From Thalassotalea sp. 1_MG-2023 (GTDB lineage Bacteria; Pseudomonadota; Gammaproteobacteria; Enterobacterales; Alteromonadaceae): a stretch of 64,000 nucleotides of DNA. Of this stretch, positions 26,482-35,167 are shown in pieces. The notes beneath the pieces are model-generated. The model was not told the DNA's origin. It saw only the letters and a program-made list of their open reading frames with translations, and did no database searches. The translations under genes were made by a program, and so were the position numbers. The stretch lies in the NCBI RefSeq assembly GCF_030546745.1, contig NZ_JAUOPD010000003.1:215427-279426 (forward strand). Reading direction: 5' to 3'. The number at the start of each line of letters is the position of its first letter. Positions within the stretch are counted from its first letter, which is position 1.

Positions 26482-27447
26482 TTATGTGTCTTTCTTCTTA
26501 GCTTTTTCATCTACTTTTTTAAATAGCTCGTTAGAGTTATTAATGAACTCATCAACATTGCTGCTATTGGTAAATAAAAAGCTTGGTGTTAGTAGCGTAG
26601 AGTTAAACTCTGGTTTTATACTAAAATCAGGCTTCTTGCTGACTTGTATTAAAAAGCTCCCACCCACTAATAGAATAGTTAAGCCACTGGCAATAGCCAT
26701 TCGACGTTTGTTACTAACATGGAAACCAATGTAAATATTTAACCAAAATAAGCAAAAAGCAATCACAATAGGTGTAAAAGAGGCCAACAGTACTAAAAAT
26801 GAACCACTGGCAGTATTAAAGTTGATTACTGTTTCTAGGAAGTCTGTTACCCATGACAAGTTATAAAAAACAAAGCAAATGCCGAGTTGTGTCCAAATAC
26901 GAGCATCGTGCTTGGTTAATAATGACACTATTGCTACGCCAACTGGCCAAACAGCAAACATTAACGTGAGACCCGCGGCTGATACTAACAGCTGAGTAAA
27001 CTTTACTTCTGTTGGGTTATTGAGGAAAAATAGCCAGCCGGTTATTAATGCAAAAACCATTACATTGGTGATTAATATTAGCGGAGACTTGGTTAAATTA
27101 ATTAAATTTTCAAAAGAGCTCAGGGTAATACTTTCTTCTACGGGGTGAAAAGGAAATAAAATACGGATCTGACTTTTACCAACGCGAATAATATCGCCGG
27201 AATGAACAATATGGCCATCAGCTGTTTTTTTTCCCTCACCAAGAAAGCTACCATTTATGCTGTCTAAATCTTGTATTCGCCAATTTTCACCATCAAAAGC
27301 AATCGTTAAGTGTTCGGCGCATACGTGAGGGTCAGATATTAGTACATCGTTATGGTACCCTCGTCCTATGGCAACTTTGTTTTGGCCGAATTTCTGTCGG
27401 TTAATGACTTTATGTCCTCGGCTGATTTCTTCAATAATTATTTCCAT
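26482..27447 (-). CDS. FHA-domain membrane protein
   Basis: A 321-residue protein with an N-terminal forkhead-associated domain (about 20-95; VAIGRGYHNDVLISDPHVCAEH, LDSINGSFLG, SGDIIRVG), which binds phosphothreonine, followed by about five hydrophobic helices (near 120-275) and a short charged tail. It should display the FHA domain in the cytoplasm at the inner membrane. Its start overlaps the end of the upstream secreted-protease gene by 10 bases, so the two form an operon, perhaps linking a phospho-signal to the protease. No Ser/Thr kinase adjoins. Confidence 0.82.
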   Translation of the reverse strand: MEIIIEEISRGHKVINRQKFGQNKVAIGRGYHNDVLISDPHVCAEHLTIAFDGENWRIQDLDSINGSFLGEGKKTADGHIVHSGDIIRVGKSQIRILFPFHPVEESITLSSFENLINLTKSPLILITNVMVFALITGWLFFLNNPTEVKFTQLLVSAAGLTLMFAVWPVGVAIVSLLTKHDARIWTQLGICFVFYNLSWVTDFLETVINFNTASGSFLVLLASFTPIVIAFCLFWLNIYIGFHVSNKRRMAIASGLTILLVGGSFLIQVSKKPDFSIKPEFNSTLLTPSFLFTNSSNVDEFINNSNELFKKVDEKAKKKDT

Positions 27448-28691
27448 GTAACCGACTCCATAAACTGTTTAGTAAATTTCTGAGCGCTTGCCTGAGAAAC
27501 ACCAGCTAGAGTAAAGTGGCTGATAAGTGCTTGTTGGTGGTGGTCTACAGAAATGGCAAGGTACAGTACATCATATAAATTGGTAAACTTTTTATAGGCA
27601 CGGGTACAAAAAATAGCTTTATTGTTTATTTGTTGGTTTGATGGCATCACAATATCGTGTTGGCATTCAAACTCTGTAATGTCGTCTTTTCCTGCTTTAT
27701 TACCAGGCATCACACGTGCTATTTGACGCTGAAAGAGCTGATAAAATTTGATATCACTAAGCTTTCTTGCATGTAGATAACGAAACTCCATTTCAAGAGA
27801 GCCAGTATAAAAATTATTCGCAATAAATACATTTTCTTCTAACGAACAATTTGCCACCGCCATTGACATAAGCGCGTCTTTTTTATCAGCGTTTGACTCA
27901 CCCCAGCAACGAATAAAAGGTACATCAATTGTCGGTACAAGGCCTTCACCAAGGTTTTTTAATTGCCATTGGCTGTTTAATAACGTGGTAATTAACTTTT
28001 CTTGATAACTGTTCAGCTGTGTTTGCATTTGCTGTGCAACAGCGTTTGGGGCTTGTTGGTTGTGTTTATTAAGCAAAACTTGCAGTTTATCGTGTGGTAC
28101 TAAAAAACCAATTTGGTTACCTGATGTTGCTACATTGATACCGACAACTTTAGTGGCTTTATTAACAACGGGGCCGCCACTCATACCTGAATTGACTGAG
28201 CCGGTAAAATGAATGCGATCGCTAAAAGATTCTTTTTTTAATCCATTATAAGTGCCCGGTACTACAATCATGCCAAGATCATGCGGGTTGCCCAGCGAGA
28301 AAATTTCTTCGCCTTTTTCGGGGGGCGCATCAGATATGTCGAAAAACGGCATAGGGTTGTCTACTTCACGTTTTACAATGGCAAGATCGTTAACAACATC
28401 AATATTTTTTAAGGTTAACTCTGCTTTATTACCCTTATTATCTAAGTACTCAATACGATACTTTTTAGGGTGACGAGCGTAACTGGAAATCACATGATAA
28501 TTGGTGGCAATTAAACCATCAGCGCTAATTTGGAACCCTGAGCCAATAGAAGATTTTTCACCACTTGCTTTGTCAATGATCCTAATTTGGTATAAAGAAG
28601 GCGCGAGTTGTTTAAAAATTGTTTCGGCTTGCTCGGTGGCGCATACAACACTACTAATGCCAAAAAGTAGTATGCTTAACAAAGCTTTCAT
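27438..28691 (-). CDS. Exported trypsin-like serine protease (S1C type)
   Basis: A 417-residue protein with a signal peptide (1 to about 18). The protease domain has GSGFQISADGLIATNYHV (catalytic His), NDLAIVKR (Asp) and NSGMSGGPVVN (Ser), the HtrA-like arrangement, so it should be active in the periplasm. No PDZ domain is recognisable. The second half (about 215-417) contains several Cys residues (CWGES, NCSLEE, CQHD, CTRAYK) and is unlike known accessory domains. It is co-transcribed with the FHA membrane protein. Confidence 0.85.
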   Translation of the reverse strand: MKALLSILLFGISSVVCATEQAETIFKQLAPSLYQIRIIDKASGEKSSIGSGFQISADGLIATNYHVISSYARHPKKYRIEYLDNKGNKAELTLKNIDVVNDLAIVKREVDNPMPFFDISDAPPEKGEEIFSLGNPHDLGMIVVPGTYNGLKKESFSDRIHFTGSVNSGMSGGPVVNKATKVVGINVATSGNQIGFLVPHDKLQVLLNKHNQQAPNAVAQQMQTQLNSYQEKLITTLLNSQWQLKNLGEGLVPTIDVPFIRCWGESNADKKDALMSMAVANCSLEENVFIANNFYTGSLEMEFRYLHARKLSDIKFYQLFQRQIARVMPGNKAGKDDITEFECQHDIVMPSNQQINNKAIFCTRAYKKFTNLYDVLYLAISVDHHQQALISHFTLAGVSQASAQKFTKQFMESVTWK

Positions 28692-28778
28692 TCAAAATCC
28701 TATGGTGAATGCTCAAAAATAGTTCATTCATTGTATTGTGCCACCATGAATTCATTTGTCATCAATTATCCCTGCAAT

Positions 28779-28838
28779 ATTTTATGAGGTGGTGCTCGCA
28801 GTTGTAACATTATGTTCAAATTGCAGTCACCACATAAA
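28779..28838 (-). terminator. Imperfect hairpin after the solute-binding-protein gene
   Basis: TTTTATGAGGTGGTG (from 28779) is roughly complementary to CACCACATAAAA (ending 28838), with CTGC/GCAG also matching inside. It lies between the solute-binding-protein gene stop (28852) and the protease gene start on the minus strand and could end transcription. Confidence 0.35.
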
Positions 28839-28851
28839 AGCTCAATGGGAA

Positions 28852-30102
28852 TTATTGGCAATGATTAATCCCTACATATTGCCAGCTATTTAGGCCTTGT
28901 TGAATTTGCTGCGTTATTTCTATCGGTGTTTTTTGATGGTTGAAAAGATCTTTAAATCCTTGAGTAACTAAGGTTCGATAACTCGGTTCATTGCTATTAA
29001 GTGTATAAGCATTGAATAAACTGACTGAATAAGCATCAACCACTTTGTTAGATAACGTAGCAAGTGTAGGGTTGTTGATTGAAACAGATTCACCAAATGC
29101 AGGCAGTTCTTGTACGTGTTCAGCGAATAATTCAGCAAATGCTTTGGTTGCGGTAAAGTTTAATACCTTCATTGCTGCTTGGTATTTCGTTGAATTAGCA
29201 TTGACTTGATAGGTGCCATCACCTAAGGCATAAACTTTATTGCCTGCACCAGGAATTTGCCAAAAATAAAATTGAAAATCATTATCTAGCTTAAAAAAAT
29301 CAGATTTTGAACTGGTTCGCCAACCGCCATCTATGGTCATGGCCGAATTACCTAAGCCCATAGAATTTGCAATGCCTACATAGCTTTCTGACGCTACGTT
29401 ATCGTTTATAAAGCCTTTATCCATCCATTGCTTGAGGCGTATAAATACCTGTTGATATTCTGGATCGGTAAAGCATGCTTGCCCAGAAACTAAATTTTCT
29501 GCGACGTTCTCGGAAACCAAGCCTGATAATAATACTTCTGCAAGTAACTGACTTAAATACCAATTTACATTGCCAGCTAGTTGTATTGGTGTTACTCCTG
29601 CTTGTTTTAATGTGGAAAATACTTGTTCCATTGCCGATAACGTTTTTGGTTGCTGGTGTATACCGTGTTTATTGACGAGTTTTCTATTGACCATAACTGA
29701 TTGTAACTGCAAGGCAAAAGGTACACCGTAAAGTTTATTATCTGCTGCCAGTGCGGCGATCAACGCACCTTGGTTCATTTGCGTTAGCGTGCCTTGATAG
29801 GGCTTAACAAAATTGTGTTTAACAAGCTTTTGTAGGGAATTAGCACCAGGTGCCCATTGAAACACATCAGGAGTATTATTTTGAAGACTTAATAACATAT
29901 GTGGTTCATAAGACGCTGATCTTAAGAGTTTAACGTTTACCGTTACACCAGGTATGACATTATGTTGGCTAATATGTTGCCATAGTGATACTTCTTGTCT
30001 GCGCCAGGTATATAAGTTGATTTCTGTAGCAGCCCAAGTAGAGGTAATACAGGTTATTAATGCAATACAAACTAGCATTAATTTGGTGATCATATTCTTC
30101 AT
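28852..30102 (-). CDS. ABC-type sugar solute-binding protein
   Basis: A protein of about 416 residues from the ATG at 30102 (MKNMITKLMLVCIALITC), chosen because AGG lies 8-10 bases before it; an ATG at 30123 would overlap the chemoreceptor stop. A signal peptide ends near residue 25. It is an extracellular solute-binding protein family 1 member (ATEINLYTWRRQE, TPDVFQWAPGANSLQKLV, AMTIDGGWRTSSKSDF), typical of oligosaccharide binding. No permease or ATPase gene is near. It follows a chemoreceptor gene in one unit, so it may serve chemotaxis rather than uptake. Confidence 0.83.
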   Translation of the reverse strand: MKNMITKLMLVCIALITCITSTWAATEINLYTWRRQEVSLWQHISQHNVIPGVTVNVKLLRSASYEPHMLLSLQNNTPDVFQWAPGANSLQKLVKHNFVKPYQGTLTQMNQGALIAALAADNKLYGVPFALQLQSVMVNRKLVNKHGIHQQPKTLSAMEQVFSTLKQAGVTPIQLAGNVNWYLSQLLAEVLLSGLVSENVAENLVSGQACFTDPEYQQVFIRLKQWMDKGFINDNVASESYVGIANSMGLGNSAMTIDGGWRTSSKSDFFKLDNDFQFYFWQIPGAGNKVYALGDGTYQVNANSTKYQAAMKVLNFTATKAFAELFAEHVQELPAFGESVSINNPTLATLSNKVVDAYSVSLFNAYTLNSNEPSYRTLVTQGFKDLFNHQKTPIEITQQIQQGLNSWQYVGINHCQ

Positions 30103-30115
30103 GTGAGTACCTAAA

Positions 30116-32137
30116 TTAAACACGAAATTTACCGATTAAGTTATCAAGTTCTTGAGCAGCGTGAGTCAGTTTGTTAATTGCTGCTTTGTTACGATTTGAA
30201 CACGTTACCGTTCCTTCAGCCATATCAGAAATATTAACGATATTACGATTAATTTCTTCTGCGGTTACACTTTGCTCTTCTGAAGCTGTGGCTATCTGCA
30301 TATTCAATGCTTTAGTGTTAGTGATAATAGACACTATGTTGTCGATAGATTGATAAACTTGTTCAGATTTCGTAACTGCTGCTTGCGTTTGGTGTTGCGA
30401 CGCAGCCATAACCGATACTGCTTGGCGTGACCCTGTCAACATGGTTTCAATATTATGTTTTATTTCTTCTGTAGAATCTTGAGTGCGTTTGGCAAGAGTA
30501 CGTACTTCGTCTGCAACAACTGCAAAACCTCTGCCTTGTTCTCCTGCACGAGCAGCTTCAATGGCGGCATTTAAAGCAAGTAAATTGGTTTGCGCGGCTA
30601 TACTTTCTATCACATGAAGAATTTCTTCAATTTGGCTAACATCTTGATCTAAGGCTTGGATTACTTGTGTAGCGTTTTCAATTTCTTTTTCAAGAGACGC
30701 ATTAATAGCGCTGTTTTCTTGAACGTGAGCTTTACTCTGTTGTGCTGAATGAGCTGCACTTTCCATTTCAGAAAAGGTCACCTGAGCATTCTGAGCAACT
30801 TCTTTTATGGTCATTGCCATTTCATTCATGGCTGTAACGACTAGTTCTGTTTGAGCTTGCTGGTCTGATATATTCTCTTGCAGTTCGATGGTACTCGTAT
30901 TGGTTTCGCTGACTGAGCCAGTTACGGTGATGGATTGTGCCTGAATCGCGTCAATCATATCTTTTAATGCGTTATTTAAGGTTTTAGCTGACTGCTTTAA
31001 TTGACCAAATTCGTCTTGTGATGTGATGGAAATTTCTTGCGTTAAATCACCAGTAGCCATTTTCGCTAATATGTTGTTAACGTCATTCAAAGGCTTACGA
31101 ATACCTTTAATAGCCATTAAGGCAATTACCACCGCCAAAAAAACGGCTACACTACAAAAAATAATGATAAATAACTGATTTTCTTCAACGGTATCTGCCG
31201 CGTCTGTTGCAACAATATTTGAATACTCTTTTGCAAATAAACTAATATCATTCATGGTAGTTATAGATGTTAATAGCTGTGATTGGTTTCCCTTCAAATT
31301 ATTATCAAGTGTTTGCTTTGCAGATAAATAAGTATTCGCTTTTTCAACAAGGCCGCGCTCGCTTTCAACAATATAGGCAAGATCTGCCGCCAATACACTA
31401 AATTGCTTAAAGGCTTGCTTTTTAATCGGCGTTGATTGTAGTGCTACAATATCAAAACCTAAGGTCACATAATGTGTTAACCAGCTCGCAAACTCTTGGC
31501 TGAGCTGCGTTGCGTGATCATAATTTTGTGTCGTTGCAAGTAACTTGGCCGTTGCCGCGCCATGTTGTATTGAGCTTGTAACTTCTGCGAGTAGGTATTG
31601 TTCTTCCGCGTTTAATGTTAACTGCGCCAACGATGATGTATGAGCGGTAATTTGCTGTTCGATAGAATCAATATCACTGAGACTAGAGACTACATCAGCG
31701 TAGTTTTCTAATACTGTTTCAGATAGCGTCATGGTTAATTCAATATTATCAAAGGTTTGATCAAGCTTTTCTTTTAATGCTTTGAGTTGAGCAACTTGTT
31801 TACTTGCGTTTTTAATTAATAATAATTTATTCAATAATGCGGTTATTTTATTCGTCAGTGCTAGCTTTTCTGCTTGATATAATTCTCTGTATTGCTGATG
31901 AATGTGCGGTTCATCGGCATTGTAATGCTGGTACATCAACAGGTTTAATGTTGAAAGGTGCTGGTTTAGTCGATTACTAAGCTCTGTAATAGGGGCGGCT
32001 TGCTGATTAATGTTATGTAAATTACTGTTGATGGTCGCTATGCTTGTAAAACCTTGATAACCAACAATAAGTAAGAATGTGATGATGATGGCATAACCAG
32101 CAGTTATTTTATTGACTGCTGAAATATTTATTTGCAT
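30116..32137 (-). CDS. Methyl-accepting chemotaxis protein
   Basis: A chemoreceptor of about 673 residues from the ATG at 32137 ([15 protein letters not shown]), with ribosome site GAGG; the frame extends upstream to 32245 without support. A first transmembrane helix (about 8-30), a long helical periplasmic sensor region (about 31-310), a second transmembrane helix (near 315-340), a HAMP domain ([20 protein letters not shown]) and a signalling domain follow. The CheA/CheW hairpin tip is [20 protein letters not shown], with [15 protein letters not shown]. The sensor region resembles helical-bundle types. It is co-transcribed with the solute-binding protein, which may present the ligand. Confidence 0.92.
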   Translation of the reverse strand: MQINISAVNKITAGYAIIITFLLIVGYQGFTSIATINSNLHNINQQAAPITELSNRLNQHLSTLNLLMYQHYNADEPHIHQQYRELYQAEKLALTNKITALLNKLLLIKNASKQVAQLKALKEKLDQTFDNIELTMTLSETVLENYADVVSSLSDIDSIEQQITAHTSSLAQLTLNAEEQYLLAEVTSSIQHGAATAKLLATTQNYDHATQLSQEFASWLTHYVTLGFDIVALQSTPIKKQAFKQFSVLAADLAYIVESERGLVEKANTYLSAKQTLDNNLKGNQSQLLTSITTMNDISLFAKEYSNIVATDAADTVEENQLFIIIFCSVAVFLAVVIALMAIKGIRKPLNDVNNILAKMATGDLTQEISITSQDEFGQLKQSAKTLNNALKDMIDAIQAQSITVTGSVSETNTSTIELQENISDQQAQTELVVTAMNEMAMTIKEVAQNAQVTFSEMESAAHSAQQSKAHVQENSAINASLEKEIENATQVIQALDQDVSQIEEILHVIESIAAQTNLLALNAAIEAARAGEQGRGFAVVADEVRTLAKRTQDSTEEIKHNIETMLTGSRQAVSVMAASQHQTQAAVTKSEQVYQSIDNIVSIITNTKALNMQIATASEEQSVTAEEINRNIVNISDMAEGTVTCSNRNKAAINKLTHAAQELDNLIGKFRV

Positions 32138-32273
32138 TTTTACCTCATATTTATACAAACTATGTACTAAACTAAACACTGTAAATTGCTGAACAGTAAG
32201 TCGTAAAATCAAGTGCTTATCGCTATTAATACTATAAAAAATCACTGAGTTAACACAGTATAAGTGAATAAAT

Positions 32274-32681
32274 ATGAGCAGAGAAATAATAAAAAAGTCT
32301 ATGGTTGAACAATACTTATTACGTAAACCATACGTATCCGTAGATTATCCTTTTGGTGAAGATGTCAAAGTCTTCAAAGTGAAAAACAAAATGTTTGCAC
32401 TTTTATCGTTAGGTACTGGAAATGAAAAAGATACTCACGGAAAAATGAAAGGGCATTATTGTGTCAATTTAAAGTGTGATCCTGAAGAAGCGATAATGTT
32501 ACGGGATATATTCCCTAGTGTGATCCCTGGTTATCATATGCATAAAGCGCAATGGAATACGGTTATTTTAGATGGCTCAATTCCTGAAGGTGAAATTGAG
32601 CGCATGATCGATAACTCGTTTAATTTAGTGGTTAGTAAAATGACCAAGAAAGATCAAAAATCAATTTTAGTCCATTTATAA
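32274..32681 (+). CDS. MmcQ/YjbR family protein
   Basis: A 135-residue cytoplasmic protein of the MmcQ/YjbR fold (CyaY-like superfamily), showing [41 protein letters not shown] and [11 protein letters not shown]. Members are proposed to bind DNA or act as stress proteins, but no reaction is established. It lies alone between divergent chemoreceptor and convergent membrane-protein genes. Confidence 0.85.
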   Translation: MSREIIKKSMVEQYLLRKPYVSVDYPFGEDVKVFKVKNKMFALLSLGTGNEKDTHGKMKGHYCVNLKCDPEEAIMLRDIFPSVIPGYHMHKAQWNTVILDGSIPEGEIERMIDNSFNLVVSKMTKKDQKSILVHL

Positions 32682-32704
32682 TATACGGAACATAACTGTC
32701 GGTG

Positions 32705-33346
32705 CTAGCCTCTTAAGGTTTTCATATCAGCAAGTAGTTCATCTAACTTTTTAAATTGATGACCATAAACGATATTGAGATCTAAGCGATATAATGCATC
32801 CGAGTACTTAATTATCACTAGAAATAGTATTGTTAAAATGACGATTAGATAATAAGGAACTCCCAGTAGCACGATATCTGTTGGAAATAATTTAAGGATA
32901 AACGCTATGACTTGCCCTCCCGCTTTGCTGACAAGTGCTTGAGTCACCATCCCGATAAATAATAAAGGATAAAAGAAGCGATAATATACCGCATAGGTAC
33001 TAATTGAGCTTTTCAACCAGTGATCAAAGTTAACTAAATAATCATAACTTGACTGTCCTTTTGATAACGCAGTACTTTTGGTTAACTCTTTTTTCGCAAT
33101 AATGACTAAAGGTATCAGCAAACAACAAATATACAGACCTAAAAAAGGTGCGCCAATGAGCGACATCATAATCATCATGATGATACAGCCTATGATTAAC
33201 GCTTTGATGTTGAGCGCAAACATGCTTTGTAATTTATCAACGATATTTTGTGATTTCCGATTGTAAAGGGCGTTCACTTTAGGTACAGAAAGGTTAGGTT
33301 CATTGATAAACCCTTCTTTCCACATTGATTCAATTGATTTATTCAT
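32705..33346 (-). CDS. Membrane protein paired with an ECF sigma factor
   Basis: A 213-residue protein with a cytoplasmic N-terminal region of about 45 residues and four hydrophobic helices (near 46-65, 68-83, 120-140 and 155-178). Its start overlaps the sigma-factor gene by 8 bases, the usual anti-sigma position, and the soluble N-terminus could bind sigma. It has no zinc-type anti-sigma motif and no recognised family. An anti-sigma or signal-transducing role is inferred from position. Confidence 0.7.
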   Translation of the reverse strand: MNKSIESMWKEGFINEPNLSVPKVNALYNRKSQNIVDKLQSMFALNIKALIIGCIIMMIMMSLIGAPFLGLYICCLLIPLVIIAKKELTKSTALSKGQSSYDYLVNFDHWLKSSISTYAVYYRFFYPLLFIGMVTQALVSKAGGQVIAFILKLFPTDIVLLGVPYYLIVILTILFLVIIKYSDALYRLDLNIVYGHQFKKLDELLADMKTLRG

Positions 33347-33839
33347 CTTTTACTCCTTGTGGTTTTATATGCCTGAGTAACCTTTCTTTTATACGCTTGA
33401 CCCTGACACCAATATTATTTGTATTTGTACCGGTAATTTCGGCAATTTCCGCATAGGTTTTTTCTTCCAAATAAAGCAAAATCAGCGCTCTATCTATTTC
33501 TGATAAGTGCTTTATTGCATTGTATAGTTGGTTTATATCGTCACTGATAAACGCTTTGCTATCGTCAATAACTTCGTCGGGTAACGCATCTGACGATATG
33601 TCTGTTATACCTGACTTACTCTTTTTCAAATGTGTTAGGCAGACATTTAATGAAATGCGGTATATCCACGTTGACCATTTTGATTGCTGATTAAAATTAT
33701 CTTTACTGCGCCATATCTGCAGGCAAACTTCTTGGTAATAATCTTCAAAGTCTTCTTGGCAATTAGTGTATGCCCGACAAATTTTGATAATGATCCCTGA
33801 ATAAGGAAGTATCGATATTTGATAAAAATCACTGCCCAT
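33339..33839 (-). CDS. ECF-type RNA polymerase sigma factor
   Basis: A 166-residue sigma-70-family protein with region 2 (YTNCQEDFEDYYQEVCLQIW, then KWSTWIYRISLNVCLTHLKK) and region 4 (IDRALILLYLEEKTYAEIAE, ITGTNTNNIGVRVKRIKERL), and no region 3, hence ECF-type. It directs RNA polymerase to a small regulon, probably including itself. The following gene overlaps by 8 bases and encodes a membrane protein in the usual place of an anti-sigma factor. Confidence 0.9.
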   Translation of the reverse strand: MGSDFYQISILPYSGIIIKICRAYTNCQEDFEDYYQEVCLQIWRSKDNFNQQSKWSTWIYRISLNVCLTHLKKSKSGITDISSDALPDEVIDDSKAFISDDINQLYNAIKHLSEIDRALILLYLEEKTYAEIAEITGTNTNNIGVRVKRIKERLLRHIKPQGVKDE

Positions 33840-34202
33840 TGAAAAATAAGTTCCTATACACGCTTTGCTTTGTTAGTGGTTTTACATTGAGCTTTATTAC
33901 ACCCAGAATAATTTTATTTAGAAAAATAACTAAACACTGGATTAACAGGCGCTCGTGGTTAGCAATACAATTACTGTAACTTAAGGGTGGCTTTTAATTG
34001 AAATTATTCACGTAAATTTAAGTGCCTTAGTAGAAAGTCAACAATTTACGCGTTTGTGGAATGACAATGGCTCTTTATTGATAAGGTGTTTGATACTAAG
34101 CCTTTTTGCATGCAAATGAAAGGTTATATCGGCTACACACTATAGTGGAAAATCATCAGCTTACTTAGCAAAAACACCTGTGTCGCGCTAATTTTCTTAC
34201 AC
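33840..34202. other. Gene-free stretch
   Basis: About 360 A+T-rich bases between the start of the ECF sigma gene and the end of the sterol-desaturase-like gene, both on the minus strand. It must hold the sigma-operon promoter. I see no gene, repeat or structured RNA that I can support. Confidence 0.5.
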
Positions 34203-34233
34203 GACCAAGAAAGAGTAGAAATCTTTCTTGGTC
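34203..34233 (-). terminator. Hairpin after the sterol-desaturase-like gene
   Basis: GACCAAGAAAGA (34203-34214) and TCTTTCTTGGTC (34222-34233) form a perfect 12-bp stem with a 7-nt loop just past the stop codon at 34240 on the minus strand. The T-run is weak. Confidence 0.6.
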
Positions 34234-34239
34234 AATATT

Positions 34240-35022
34240 TCACTGGGTTTTAATTCTTTGAATGGCTTTAGTTCCACTGTTGATGATGTCTTTACATAAT
34301 AAAATGTCTTTTACTTGATATGAACAGCCTTCATAAAAGCCGATGTCTTTTGAAAATTCTTTTGGATTTTTAAAGGTGCCGAATAAAATATCAAAAATAG
34401 GCAGGTCTGAATAATTGTACCTATGAATACCTTGTTGATGATGTACGGAGTGACTCTCCGGCCTTTGAATGATATAGCCAAGCCATTGTGGCGTTTTAAT
34501 ATTCGTATGTTGGAAAATGGCTAAAAACATCGTGATGTATAAAAACCAAGATATTGCTTCAGGTGCTAAGCCAACAAATAAGCTTAAGGTTAAACTGCCA
34601 ATAAAAGTAAAACCTACCATATCTAACGGGCTAAAATAGAACGCGCCAAAGGTGTCTAAACGTTCTGCACTATGATGCATTTGATGAAATGTTCTCCATA
34701 AGGCGTTATTGCGATGCATTGCCCTGTGCCAAAGATAAATCATCAATTCAAATACTAAAAGCGCTATTAAGGTACTAATATACGGATTAAGCTCTTGAAG
34801 GTTCATCAGTTGATATGGCAACAAGTGCTTATCCCAAATTAAAGGTAAGTATGTTGATAGATAAAAATAGACAATAAAAACAAGCATCGCTTTTGGTATC
34901 CAACCTTTTACCTTTTTTTGTTTTTGTCCTGGGTATAATGTTTCGAGAGCTACCAGCCCTAGGTATATAGAAATGAGCGTGAGTGAGAGCGGGTCGAGCA
35001 GTATTTCGAGTGGTGTTGGCAT
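34240..35022 (-). CDS. Sterol desaturase/fatty acid hydroxylase family protein
   Basis: A 260-residue integral membrane di-iron enzyme. The histidine clusters are HRAMH (near 98-102), HQMHH (near 113-117), HTN and HSVHH (near 191-195), which together bind two irons. Several hydrophobic helices surround them. The family hydroxylates or desaturates lipids, fatty acids or carotenoids; the substrate is not evident. The gene is divergent from a CadC-like regulator 145 bases away, which may control it. Confidence 0.88.
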   Translation of the reverse strand: MPTPLEILLDPLSLTLISIYLGLVALETLYPGQKQKKVKGWIPKAMLVFIVYFYLSTYLPLIWDKHLLPYQLMNLQELNPYISTLIALLVFELMIYLWHRAMHRNNALWRTFHQMHHSAERLDTFGAFYFSPLDMVGFTFIGSLTLSLFVGLAPEAISWFLYITMFLAIFQHTNIKTPQWLGYIIQRPESHSVHHQQGIHRYNYSDLPIFDILFGTFKNPKEFSKDIGFYEGCSYQVKDILLCKDIINSGTKAIQRIKTQ

Positions 35023-35167
35023 AATATATTTCCCTTTTAGTTAAGCTGATGTTTATTATTAATACAGCAGAAAATAAAACATGATGGTTAGCTAACGATT
35101 AGGTAATAAATTGATAACAATTTCTAATACCCACTAAAAAGCGTTAATCGAAAAACGGAGATTGAAA

